Of a stretch of DNA of 64,000 nt, positions 48,221 to 58,573 are shown piece by piece. Made by a program: the position numbers and the translations under genes. This DNA comes from Rhynchosporium graminicola (taxonomy: Eukaryota > Ascomycota > Leotiomycetes > Helotiales > Ploettnerulaceae). The notes under the pieces are model-generated. The model was not told where the DNA came from. It ran no database searches and saw only the letters and a program-made list of their open reading frames with translations. The number at the start of each line of letters is the position of its first letter. Position 1 is the first letter of the stretch. The stretch covers positions 88,199 through 152,198 of the forward strand of contig FJUW01000020.1 of the NCBI GenBank assembly GCA_900074885.1, in the 5' to 3' direction.

Positions 48221-49579
48221 ATGGCGAACGCAACAAAGCCTCTCCTGGTCATAGGCGCAACACCTGTTTACGGCCACATCATGCCCCTCCGATCAATTTC
48301 GAAGGCACTCATTGCTCGTGGTTACGAAATAACCTTTGTCTCAGCAAGTCATTTTCGCCCAGTGCTCGAGGAACTCGGATGCGACTACGTATCCATCAAA
48401 GGATACGGGGATTTCTACGAAGAAGACTTTGAGAAGCTGTTTTCGGAGCGAGGGAAGCTTGTCCAGGGACCCTCACAGCTGGCATACGACATAGAAAACA
48501 TTTTCATCAAAGCCATGCCCTCGCAATACGCTGCTATGCAGAACGCCATGAAGAAAGTTACTGAAGCGAATCCCGGGAGACCGGTCGTACAGATCACGGA
48601 GGGTATGTTTCTGGGCGGGATACCTATCATTCGGGGTGCTCCGGGAATAAAACCAAAAGCGACGATAGCCATTGGTATCCTTCCAGTATCATTAAAGAGC
48701 ATTGACTTGCCACCGTCTGAATCAATTATCCCGCCCCACTCTTCCTCGGAAGGTCGAATCGAAAATGCAGCAATGGCCAGAGAGATTACAGAAGGACTCA
48801 AATCAAATGTTCAAAAGTCGTGGGAAAAATGCATGATCGAAGTTGGGGCTGATCACAAAGACATGACGGTGACCGATACCGTTTATCTGGCACCCGATGT
48901 ATTCCTCCAAATGTGCATCCCATCAGCGGAGTATCCACGAAGTGACGCTCCAGCACATCTTCGATTCGCTGGAGGAATACCGAAAGGCTCGCGAGAACCG
49001 ATGAAAGATCGTCCTTCCTGGTGGAATGAGGTGGTCGAGAACAAAGAGAAGAATGACATTATCTTCGTATGTCAAGGGACCTTGGCGTTGAGATACAACG
49101 AACTTATCATCCCAACAATTGAAGCGTTGAAGAATCGTTCAAAAACCTTGGTCATCGCCGCTCTGGGCAAGAAAGGTGCTTCTCTCCCGGCAAGCACCCC
49201 AATTCCGGGCAATGCCCGTGTGGTTGACTTCATTCCTTTCGACGACCTCCTACCGTATTGTGCGGCGTTTGTCACGAATGGTGGATACGGTGGCTTTCAG
49301 CATGCCATCAGTAGTGGGACCCCGATCATTACCGCTGGTGAAGGGGAGGACAAGCCTCAAGTATCTGCGCGAGCGGAGTGGTCTGGTATGGGAATCAATT
49401 TGAGGACCGCAAAACCCACACTCGAAGCTATCTTGAATGCCGTGGACGAGATTACGTCGAACCCGAAGTACAAGATACGAGCCAAGGAAATGGAGGCTGA
49501 GTTCGCATCTTTTGATCCAATGGATATCATTGTGAAGACTATTGAGGAGTTGGTGCCTGATGAGACTGCCAGACTTTGA
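48221..49579 (+). CDS. UDP-sugar glycosyltransferase, GT1 family (452 residues)
   Basis: A single uninterrupted frame from ATG 48221. The N-terminal acceptor domain starts PLLVIGATPVYGHIMPLRSI with the GHIMP motif typical of GT-B glycosyltransferases. The C-terminal nucleotide-sugar domain shows ARVVDFIPFDDLLPYCAAF and VTNGGYGGFQHAISSGTPII, a variant of the H-C-G-x-(N/S)-x-x-x-E signature region used by MGT-like macrolide and flavonoid glucosyltransferases. The usual catalytic His may be GHIMP His19. The lack of introns contrasts with most neighbours and is common for this fungal group. Expected role: transfer of a hexose from UDP-sugar to a small hydrophobic acceptor, in cytosol. The preceding P450 could supply the hydroxyl group. 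The sugar and acceptor are unknown. Confidence 0.82.
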   Translation: MANATKPLLVIGATPVYGHIMPLRSISKALIARGYEITFVSASHFRPVLEELGCDYVSIKGYGDFYEEDFEKLFSERGKLVQGPSQLAYDIENIFIKAMPSQYAAMQNAMKKVTEANPGRPVVQITEGMFLGGIPIIRGAPGIKPKATIAIGILPVSLKSIDLPPSESIIPPHSSSEGRIENAAMAREITEGLKSNVQKSWEKCMIEVGADHKDMTVTDTVYLAPDVFLQMCIPSAEYPRSDAPAHLRFAGGIPKGSREPMKDRPSWWNEVVENKEKNDIIFVCQGTLALRYNELIIPTIEALKNRSKTLVIAALGKKGASLPASTPIPGNARVVDFIPFDDLLPYCAAFVTNGGYGGFQHAISSGTPIITAGEGEDKPQVSARAEWSGMGINLRTAKPTLEAILNAVDEITSNPKYKIRAKEMEAEFASFDPMDIIVKTIEELVPDETARL

Positions 49580-50593
49580 TTAGCATATGGGGCTTGAATG
49601 ACAAATAGCTTGTTAGAATCTGTGAGCCGCCTATAGATACAATATAGATGTCTGAACGAATGAAGTACAGTGAATAATAGAATTGTTCGCACAAGTCTAC
49701 AATACTGGTAAGAGATAGGAAAGACATGTTTCTGCCGGGTCTTCGCTTTGATGACTCTCAAGCGGATGCCTGAAGTACACATGACGGGAGAGGATCGGGT
49801 GACTGTCAGCTATCAGGTGAAAACAAGCTGCAGTTTAGGGCCTGGCACATAGCCAAGACGGCCAAGTCAAAAGACGGCTCCAGAACTTCAACATGGTTAC
49901 GATCGACGTTCTTTGTAAAGATGATCGGTTTCTAATCCGAAGCGAAGATCTCGAACTGATCGCACACCGGCGGTCATCAACCGTACTGCTCTGATTGTGG
50001 ATGTGGGTGTGGATGGAGGCCTGCCTGGGTCTGTTAGTAGCTGTATCCCGTGGTGTGATGTCTCTTTGAGATTGGAGAGCGAAGCAACGCCTCCTGGTAG
50101 TTCTCTCGTACTGGCAAGAACCCTTGACGGCTCATCTGACGGCACCGCTTCCAATTATTGGGAGATCGCCTCAGGCCCCGAAGCAGCCATGACTATATAC
50201 CGACCGAGTGGGATCAGAGCTGCAAGTCGAGTTAAAGTCGACGTTGAAATGCTCAAAGCTGAACTGGCGTGGGTAATATAGATGAGTGAACGGTTAATAA
50301 ATGGAAGAATGTATTGCCTTTCACTGTTTGTTAGTATTGTGAACTTATCGCCTTGTTTGTCTGGGATTGTTGTTGTTGTTGTTCTTGTTCCCGTCCAGAG
50401 TAGCTAGCGCTATCGGCCTCCATACTAAAAGTCTGCGCTTACTTATATTGTTTGAGCCGCTTGCTTTTGCCTGCCCTGCCTGCCCACCATCGAGGGAGGG
50501 GCATTATTACTGCATCTGAGGAAACAACTACCTTCTGCTCCCCATACATCAGAAACATTTTGGATGAAGATCAGAAAGTAAATCACCGCAATC
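49580..50593. other. 1 kb intergenic region
   Basis: It lies between the glycosyltransferase and the Ran-binding protein gene. A GTT-repeat (GTTGTTGTTGTTGTTC) lies at about 50368-50384. Opposed ORFs at 49897-50154 (-) and 49997-50281 (+) overlap and carry no recognisable motif. Confidence 0.4.
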
Positions 50594-52392
50594 ATGTCGC
50601 CAACTTCTGCTGCGCACGAATCGCCCCGCAAGAGCTCTGAGCATAATGTTTCTATCATCAGCAACCCTGAATCTATGGAATCCAATCACGACTTGCCAGC
50701 GCGAACCATGGTCATGGCGGAAGATGAGCGGCACGAGCACAAGCACAGCGATGCACACAAGGACGACCCTGCAACCATGGCAGCCAGCGAGGAGTTGAAG
50801 CATACCACAATCTCCGACAATACTGTGGTGACAAATTTTCGAGTTCAAGAACCTGCAGGAGTGTCTATGGGAGAGGATAAGGTTATGTGGGAGACGTCAA
50901 AGGCAGAGACACCAGAACTGGAATCGGCCGAGGTACAGGATGAAGAAATGAGGGAACGCCTATCATCACCCAAAAAGAAGAGAGGCCGAGACCAGGAAGA
51001 CGATACAAAAGATAATGGGGAGGAGAATGTTGACGAGCCAGGCTCCTCAGTCGATGGCAGCGTAGGGAACGGGAGTCGCACAACGAGATCTGAACCAGAA
51101 AAGAAGCGCCCACGAGATACGTCAGAGGAACTACCAAAGTCCGCAGAGAGTCTGAAGGATGTGAAAGTAAGCTTCAAATTTCCTGATCCCAAGAAATCTG
51201 TGTTAATTTTCTGCAGCAGCCAGAGTCTGCGGATTCGAAGACCCCAGACGAGGAAGCAGGACCACCACTTCAAGAAGTTTCAGCCAATAAATTGATAGAT
51301 AAATCAAATACATCCTCTTCTGTATTCCCAGGTTCTGGCTTTGCATCTCTTGCTGCCTCTTCCAATTCTCCATTCGGGAGCCTCGGCGCCACCAAACCCA
51401 GCATCTTCAGCGGCGCAGCACAACCTGCTACAAGTGGATTTGGCGCATTAGCTGCTGAAAAACCTCCCATCTCAACAGCACCTGCTGCAAGTGGATTTGG
51501 GGGGCTTACGTCCAGTGATAAATCAAGTACAGCTGGCTTTGGCTTCGGGAGTGGAGCAACGTCTGGGTTCGGTGGACTTGCCAGCAGTAGTGTCTTTGGA
51601 TCTAAAATCGGGAACGGGTTCGCAGGTGGTGTGGGACCGAAGCTCTCAAGCTTTGCTGCCCCCGGGAAGGAGAATGTACCAGGTCAAGACAAACCAGCAA
51701 AAGCCTTTGGCGCACCAGATAGTGACGAGGACGCTGATAGCAATGAGGCAGAAAGTGACGGAGAAGGAGCTTTTGAGGATGAGGAGGCAGGATTCTCACC
51801 CGTCGAGGAGAAGAAAAAGAGCAAGTCAACCAAGGGTAAGTCTTTTCAGTTCAACCTTGTCGAAACATGAATATAAGCTCACGCATCTTGCAGTAACTAT
51901 AGACGACGGAGAGGCAGGCGAAGCTACGCTACTTCAACTTAGGGCCAAGATTTTCGCTATTGAATCGAAAGAAACTGGATGGAAGGAAAGGGGAGTTGGA
52001 ACGTTAAAGATTAACGTGCCAAGTCCTTGCGTCAGCTTCGATGACAATGGCGCTGCCATACCTGGATCCTTTGATGCATCAGGCCTTGAAGATGGAGATG
52101 CCGATGGCCCTCGAGTTCCGCGTTTGATTATGCGCCAAGAAAATACTCACAGAGTCATCCTCAATACAATCATTGTTCGTGCTATGGAATTCACCGATAA
52201 GGCAGGAACCAGCACAGCGCAGATTATGTTCACTGCCTTCGAGGGCGAGAAGGAATCTAAACCTATCAACATGATCCTTAAGGTGTGAGCTCTTCCCAGA
52301 GATCATAGGTAGTGGCTAACCAGAGATAGATGTCCGAAGCCAACGCAAGGCTCTTCCATGCGGAAATAGCTTCTATTCAGCGTGAGTTATGA
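50594..52392 (+). CDS. Ran-binding-domain protein with FG repeats (Yrb2/Nup2/RanBP3-like)
   Basis: Four exons, 50594-51166, 51217-51835, 51894-52282 and 52330-52392, close in phase (1644 nt, 547 residues). The N-terminal half is acidic and basic with nuclear-localisation-like KKKRGRDQ and EKKRPRD. The middle has FG-type repeats (GFGALAAEKPP, SGFGGLTSS, FGFGSGATSGFGGLASS). After an acidic stretch (SDEDADSNEAESDGEGAFED) comes the Ran-binding fold: LLQLRAKIFAIESKETGWKE, RGVGTLKINV, RLIMRQENTHRVILN. This domain binds RanGTP. The architecture points to an export cofactor (Yrb2/Hba1/RanBP3) or a Nup2-like nucleoporin at the nuclear pore. The C-terminal exon of 63 nt ends RLFHAEIASIQREL. The next gene downstream on the same strand is HRQ1. 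Confidence 0.88.
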
Positions 52393-52885
52393 GACCATAC
52401 ATACATACGAAGCGAGGCCGACTTGGTGCATTGACTTGGTCACCCACACAGTTCCAGAACATGATTTTATTTGTTATAGAGATACACCGCAATGTGTTGC
52501 TTGCTTCGGAAGAAGGCTGGAAGAAAGTTCTGCTATTATTGGAAGTCTTTTGAGGAGTTTGGCATACCAGGGAAGGCAGCATAAGCGCGGCGGTCAGGAA
52601 GGGGGCCAATCCGTTTAACATCGGATATACTGTGAGCTAATGTGCTTACATCACATTCAAGAAACATTTCTATAATACACCAAAACACAATAACAACTGG
52701 CATGAAAGTGAGAACTGGTTCGAGCGATTTCGTTGTGATTGTAGAAGCCCCAGGCCGGGGCATTCCAAATTTCATCACGTGAACGCCCGTCAATTTATCG
52801 CGTCGTCTATCCTAACGCGATCATAATCTTCAGCGTCATGATGTCTATATGCGTGCACAAAGCTTGTTCGTGACTACCACCAACC
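52393..52885. other. Short intergenic region before HRQ1
   Basis: It separates two same-strand genes and should contain the 3' UTR of the first and the promoter of the second. No motif beyond a CATACATACATAC run near 52395-52410 is evident. Confidence 0.4.
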
Positions 52886-55800
52886 ATGGCAGGGCTGAAG
52901 GCAGCAACTGTATCGAATCAGATAGTCAGAAAGCGTAAGCGACCCCAGAATGACGAGCTGGAATGTCAACCGCCAGCACCATCCGACGTTGGCTCTGAAG
53001 CCTCATCCACCACTTCTACGATAAGTACAAAGACTCACGATGGTGGCGCGAAACCACGGCGGACTCCACAAGGCAAACAGCCTCCTAAGCTGTCTCGAAA
53101 TGCTTCTTCTATGACGAACACTGTCACCAGTGCGATACCATGGCCACCATCGTTCCAATTGCTAGAAAAGACCCATCGGGCACTCAATCTTGTCTTTACG
53201 TTTTGCTCAACACGCAAACATCTTGCAACGACATTTGAAAATATCAAGGCGACTGTGGAAGGACATATCAAGCAAGAATTGAACATCGAGGATGTTGCGC
53301 GCATTGTATCATTACGTCCCGGTGGCATGAACTTCTCTTATGTAGACGAAGCCATGTTGCAGGTCGATGTTCGAGGCTCGGAAAGAGATGATACATTTAA
53401 GGGCGGTCGAGCAAAGACATGGCATGCTGCTGGTCCAGCTCCTGATGCTTCCGTTGGAGGAATCACAGGTGACGAGGGTCTCGGGTATGGTGAAGGTGCT
53501 ACAGGAGAGGGCAAAGAGGTCCTTTTCTTTGAATTCCTCGATGGTGATTTGAAACGACAGGTTCAGGACAAAAAAACAGGAGAGGCCACTAAGGCCACGA
53601 GGAAGCTCAGGGAGGAAGACCTTAAGATGCCCGTATTCAGCCAGAAACAGATGACAAATTTAATCGAAAAGCGCAATAGCAAATTCGCGAGTGCAGTCAA
53701 TGCATTCCTGAATCGCTGTGAAGCTGAGAGATTGGACCCCGTGGAGACGCTGAAGGCTGAATCACAATCATACATTCCAGAGCCTAGTACCTCTCGGGGT
53801 ACAACACCGAAGCCGGACGTAAGTACAGTGCCGAAGACGATCCCAAAGGAGAGAAAGATGATTGCTGAAATCATTATGGAATTGAAAGAGAGCGAATGGT
53901 ATACACAGCAGATTGTGCCAGACGGACACAGAATATTTGATCCACAAGAAGCCATTTATGGCGACTTGAATTTCCTTCTGAGTCAAGATCTAGTCAATGC
54001 TTTGTATAACACTAAAAACATTACTCAGCTTTACGCCCACCAGGCTGAAGCAATCAATAACCTCCATGAGGGACATCATGTCATCGTTTGCACTTCTACA
54101 AGTTCGGGCAAGTCTCTAATTTACCAGCTTCCTGTGTTGCACGAACTCGAGCAAGACCACCAGACCAGAGCAATGTACATATTCCCTACCAAAGCTCTGG
54201 CCCAGGATCAGCGCAGAAGTCTCAAGGAGATGATGAGATTCATGACCGGACTCGAGCAAACCATTGTGGAAACCTTCGACGGAGACACACCTATGGCTGA
54301 TCGAAATATGATTCGCGATGAGGGAAGAATTATATTCACGAATCCGGATATGCTTCACATCACAATTTTACCACAGGAAGAAAAGTGGCGGACTTTTCTA
54401 CAGAATCTCAAATATGTTGTCGTTGATGAGATTCATGTTTATAATGGGCTGTTCGGCTCACACGTCGCACTTATCATGCGTCGTCTGAGAAGGATATGTG
54501 CGGCGGTGGGAAACCGTCACATCAAGTTCATTTCATGTTCTGCTACCGTGGCAAACCCAATGGACCATTTCAAGACAATTTTCGGTATTCAAGACGTACG
54601 AATGACGGACTTTGATGGCTCGCCGTCTGGGAGAAAGGAGTTCTTGTGTTGGAATACACCTTACAAAGATCCTGGAGATCCGGCAAGTGGGCGTGGAGAC
54701 ACGATGGCAGAAGCAGCGAAACTTTTCTGCCAATTGATTCTACGAGGTGTGCGGGTCATTGCTTTCTGTAGGGTACGAAAGGGCTGTGAGGCCCTTGTCG
54801 GAGCTGTTAAGCACGAGCTCTCAAATCTGGACCGATCTGAATGTATGGCTCGGGTAATGGGTTATCGAGGTGGCTACACACCTCAAGATCGACGGCAGAT
54901 TGAAAGTGAGATGTTCGAGGGCAAGTTGATGGGGATCGTTGCTACTACTGCCTTGGAATTAGGAGTTGACATTGGGTCGTTGGATGCGGTCATCACTGTT
55001 GGCTTCCCATATTCAATTTCCAATCTCCGTCAGCAAAGTGGTCGTGCTGGCCGTCGAAACAAGGACTCTCTGTCTGTCCTTCTTGGAGACTGTTTCCCTA
55101 CAGACCAGTACTACATGCAAAACCCAGACGAAATTTTCACGAAGCCAAATTGTGAGCTGCAGGTAGATCTGCAGAACCCCCTGGTATTGGAAGGTCACGT
55201 TCAGTGTGCTGCATTTGAAATGCCTATTAGGCCAGATGAAGATTCAATTTACTTTGGGAAGATGTTACCGGAGTTGGTTGAGGAGCGTATGGTCAAGGAC
55301 GATTTAGGCTTTTACCATTGCCACGACAGATTCCGGCCTTTCCCTTCAAAGTTTGTATCAATTCGTGATACTGAAGAAGATCATTTCGCGATAATCGATA
55401 TCACTCATGGTAAGAATGTCGTTCTCGAGGAACTTGAAGCCTCTCGAGCATTCTTCACCTTGTACGATGGTGGAATCTTCTTACATCAAGGCAATACATA
55501 CCTCGTGAAGGAGTTCAATCCTGAGCGCAAGATTGCCAAGGTCGAGCTGGTCAGGGTAGATTGGACCACCCAGCAAAGAGACTATACGGACATCGACCCT
55601 GTTGAAACCGAGGCCATTCGCCGCATTCCCAAATCCCTTTCGCGAGCTTTCTATGGCACAATCAAGATCCAGCAAACCGTTTTCGGTTTCTTCAAGATCG
55701 ATAAACGAAGACGTATCCTCGATGCCGTACAAGTTGACAACCCTCCTGTGATCATCTTCAGCAAAGGCATGTGGCTCGATGTCCCGAAACAAGCGCTCGA

Positions 55801-56419
55801 AATTCTAGTAGAGAGACGCTTGAATGTCGCAGGTGCCATCCACGCTGCCGAACACGCAATTCTTAGCCTTATGCCTAATTTCGTCGTAAGTATGCCTGGC
55901 GACGTCCGCACCGAATGCAAAGTCCCCCAGAAAGAATTCGCACAAAAAGAAACTTCTCGCAAACGACCTGCGCGCTTGACATTCTACGACGCGAAAGGCG
56001 GAGCAGGCGGTTCGGGCATCAGCACCAAGGCATTCGAGTTCATTGATCTGCTACTTACGCAAGCTGTGCGCAGGGTTGAGGGTTGTCATTGCTATGAGGG
56101 ATGCCAAGAATGCGTTACGAGTGAGCAGTGTAAACATGCTAATGAGGTTATGAGTAAGGCGGGTAGTGAGGTTATTCTGAAGAGTCTGCTGAATATGGAG
56201 ATTGATGTCGACGCTTTACCTATGGGGCCGGAAAATCTGAGCCCTGCCGGTATTGAAACGGTTATTCTTGCGCATCCGGTGTTGCCTAAAGGGAGGACGG
56301 TTGATATTATGGAGGCGAGATCTGGTGGGAGGAAGAGAGGTGATGTGGTTGTGGGGAGAGTGGATGAGGATGGTGTTGAGAGGGAGGTCGTGATTAAGGA
56401 TGAACCTGTAGATGACTGA
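52886..56419 (+). CDS. HRQ1: RecQ4-like DNA helicase Hrq1 (1177 residues, intronless)
   Basis: A single frame from ATG 52886. The N-terminus is Ser/Thr/Lys-rich with KRKRP. The SF2 helicase core has motif I TSTSSGKSLIYQLPV (near residue 405), motif Ia FPTKALAQDQRR, motif II DEIH (near 513), motif III SCSAT, and motif VI QQSGRAGRRNKD (near 716). The C-terminal third carries the DUF1998/MZB-type module with a cysteine cluster CHCYEGCQECVTSEQCKH (near 1066-1085), typical of Hrq1, the fungal homologue of RECQL4. Hrq1 is a 3'-5' helicase linked to crosslink repair and telomere maintenance. Motif order and length agree with the family. Some GC-rich third positions rise near the 3' end, but no break is visible. 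Confidence 0.92.
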   Translation: MAGLKAATVSNQIVRKRKRPQNDELECQPPAPSDVGSEASSTTSTISTKTHDGGAKPRRTPQGKQPPKLSRNASSMTNTVTSAIPWPPSFQLLEKTHRALNLVFTFCSTRKHLATTFENIKATVEGHIKQELNIEDVARIVSLRPGGMNFSYVDEAMLQVDVRGSERDDTFKGGRAKTWHAAGPAPDASVGGITGDEGLGYGEGATGEGKEVLFFEFLDGDLKRQVQDKKTGEATKATRKLREEDLKMPVFSQKQMTNLIEKRNSKFASAVNAFLNRCEAERLDPVETLKAESQSYIPEPSTSRGTTPKPDVSTVPKTIPKERKMIAEIIMELKESEWYTQQIVPDGHRIFDPQEAIYGDLNFLLSQDLVNALYNTKNITQLYAHQAEAINNLHEGHHVIVCTSTSSGKSLIYQLPVLHELEQDHQTRAMYIFPTKALAQDQRRSLKEMMRFMTGLEQTIVETFDGDTPMADRNMIRDEGRIIFTNPDMLHITILPQEEKWRTFLQNLKYVVVDEIHVYNGLFGSHVALIMRRLRRICAAVGNRHIKFISCSATVANPMDHFKTIFGIQDVRMTDFDGSPSGRKEFLCWNTPYKDPGDPASGRGDTMAEAAKLFCQLILRGVRVIAFCRVRKGCEALVGAVKHELSNLDRSECMARVMGYRGGYTPQDRRQIESEMFEGKLMGIVATTALELGVDIGSLDAVITVGFPYSISNLRQQSGRAGRRNKDSLSVLLGDCFPTDQYYMQNPDEIFTKPNCELQVDLQNPLVLEGHVQCAAFEMPIRPDEDSIYFGKMLPELVEERMVKDDLGFYHCHDRFRPFPSKFVSIRDTEEDHFAIIDITHGKNVVLEELEASRAFFTLYDGGIFLHQGNTYLVKEFNPERKIAKVELVRVDWTTQQRDYTDIDPVETEAIRRIPKSLSRAFYGTIKIQQTVFGFFKIDKRRRILDAVQVDNPPVIIFSKGMWLDVPKQALEILVERRLNVAGAIHAAEHAILSLMPNFVVSMPGDVRTECKVPQKEFAQKETSRKRPARLTFYDAKGGAGGSGISTKAFEFIDLLLTQAVRRVEGCHCYEGCQECVTSEQCKHANEVMSKAGSEVILKSLLNMEIDVDALPMGPENLSPAGIETVILAHPVLPKGRTVDIMEARSGGRKRGDVVVGRVDEDGVEREVVIKDEPVDD

Positions 56420-56600
56420 CGGAGGTGACAATTATGAATGTAAAATGTATGATGAAGAAATAAATTTATGCCCAGCTGATGTCTGCTTGCGAGGTCAAAT
56501 GTGACCTTTACTGCTGTACGGTAGTTCTGCGCCATGGTGCAATGTGGAAAGCTCAAAGGCAGTCGAATAGGTGTTTCCATAAGGAGAGAACGTCCATAAC

Positions 56601-56963
56601 TCACGAATTCACCAGATCAAGCTTAGGAAGTCCTTTAATCAATTTACTCTTCACAGCTCTCTTTACAATTAGATCGGCGAGCTTGGGGAATCTACAATAT
56701 GCCACCGCACCAAACAGTTTTATCCTCTTGGGCTGCCTAACACCTTCCGGCAAATGAGTATATCTGGCCATAGGAAAAAGAACTCCTCTGAGAAAAGTGG
56801 AAGATTGCCTGGGAAAATTCCCATATACCGTCCAAGGCAATGTCGATCCCAACTCCCAAGAAGCCCTACCAAACGCCCCTCTCAGTGTGGCAATTTAATT
56901 GGCAGATGTAAAAAGCGCGAGCCTTCCTTTACTATTCCCAGACGTAGAAAAGCGCGCAGTCAT
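56601..56963 (-). CDS. Possible small two-exon protein with mitochondrial-like N-terminus
   Basis: ATG 56963 starts a 31-nt exon (MTARFSTSGN). It joins, through a 54-bp intron (56932-56879, GTAAAG...GAGAG), to an exon at 56878-56601; the spliced frame encodes 102 residues. The start is basic and Ser/Thr-rich, followed by RAFGRASWELGSTLPW, VYGNFPRQSSTFLRGVLFP and a Lys-rich C-terminus (VKRAVKSKLIKGLPKLD). This looks like an imported mitochondrial or ribosomal-type protein, but I do not recognise it. The short first exon and non-ideal acceptor make the model tentative. It starts 10 bp after the stop of the RRM-like pseudogene on the same strand. Confidence 0.35.
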
Positions 56964-56972
56964 GTACGAAGT

Positions 56973-58573
56973 CTACTGTCCTTCAATGGCGCAAGGGTCT
57001 TCTATAAACCGATAATTGAGACCCGGGATGCTACTCTGTCCACGCAGCCACAGAGCCGCCGCCCCAGATTGTGCTACATGAATTATCAGTCGCCTTCTCA
57101 TCCGCTTATGAGGGTGTATTTGACTTGACTTATTCAAGATACTCTGGAAATGGAAGTGGATGACTCTATATTCATCGTCGACCCATTCCTCTCTCTTCAC
57201 AAGATTGAACCCGATGTTCTCATGAAACATGGTCTCAAGATCATTGGCATCCAAGATGTCCTCAGGCCCTGTGACCTCCAAGACTCGGCTTTGGTACTCT
57301 CTTCCGGTCTCGATACCCCAGCTTGGGTTCAGACTGGCAATGACATGAACCTGCTAGCCATAAATGAATATTCCTTCAAGTCCTACGCAGGCAAGGAAGC
57401 GCTCAGCAGCTACGCAGTGCTTGAATGTAAGCGTCACGGCGCAGGCTGGATACCAGGTGGTAGGTTCTTGGCGAGAGTACTTGAAGATGCCGCCTTCACG
57501 GACACAGTCGAAGATGTCCTCTTCGCTCCAAGTCGGGTCCACATACTTGATGTAAACTGCGGTGTTCTCATAAGGCGGGCAGACTCTGTCACAAATAAGA
57601 GCCCCAGTTACTTCACTATCGAGTTCGGCTCGATGCCGATGCCGTGGTTGTTGGCAAAAGTGGCTACCGCTGGGTTTGTGGGTGGTCGAATGCCACTCAA
57701 AGCCCAAGATGGTTGAAAGGCGTTAAGTTCGTAAAGGACTATAGGACCAGCAGCAGTTGCGATAGACGTATCGTCATCTTCTCCAGAGCCTAGACCATTT
57801 GTCGCTTGTGTATTTGAAGAGGAATCGATATGATCTGGGATAGCTAGTACCAAAGCCGGTACTATGACGGAGATCTGTTCGTTGGCTGGTAGTGGTGTTT
57901 TCGCATCCCGCGAGGCTGCCTCCATGTCGAGCCATATGAAGGGCAGCAAGCTTGTTGTAGCAATATCACCATCTTGCATAGCTGCACTTTCGACCACGAG
58001 GTTTGGGAAGTGGAATTTAGTACCGAACCATGCTGTTTTGATGTTAGCACAAAATCGTGGAGAGCATTGGGATTGGAATTACTTTGGCTTCTCTTGATCT
58101 CCTGAATGTACGTGGCTAAGGCCTTGCATTCTTCCTCAACGTCGAGACGGCTTTCTCCATTGACCAGGATTTTGGATGCGCTAGCTACATCCCATAACAA
58201 TTTTGATTACAACTTACAGCGGTGTCGGTCAACTAGCCGAAGCTGAAGTGATGAAGCTCTCAGATTTGCTAGTTGAACTCTGCGGATCAAATGCTGAATC
58301 TCGTCCTTGATTGGCGAGCGAATTGCAACCTCCAGACGCCGACCTATACAGTGTCAGATCAAATGTCTTTGAGGGTGTGAATCAAGAAAATCGAAACTGC
58401 CCCGATCGCGACCGGGCTTGCTCTTGGAATAGCAGGATAAATTTAAGTCACTAGTATCAAGTCCTTCGAGGAGTCAACCCACTATCGTTGCTAAAGCGCG
58501 AGATGCCTTGTGCATCGAAACGCTCTTCAGCCCAGTTACCGAACTCTATCGTATTAACAGTTGCAGATGACAT
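56973..58573 (-). pseudogene. RRM-like protein gene, probably decayed paralogue of the 60559 gene
   Basis: From ATG 58573 (MSSATVNTIEFGNWAEE), a plausible intron (GTGGGT...GTATAG) leads to a charged helical segment RRLEVAIRSPIKDEIQHLIR, later exons with TWFGTKFHFPNLVVES, and an RRM-like domain: ENTAVYIKYVDPTWSEEDIF, then YQSRVLEVTGPEDI. The last exon joins through GTATCT...CATGTAG to QSGAAALWLRGQ and ends FIEDPCAIEGQ. Alignment by eye to the + strand paralogue is good across the domain (SRVLEVTGP against SRVLTIEGP, IEDPC against APDRC). However, an in-frame TAG lies at 57354-57356, and two junctions would need introns of only 26 nt (57611-57586) and 33 nt (near 58220). Either the gene is decaying or it uses unusually short introns. 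Confidence 0.5.
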
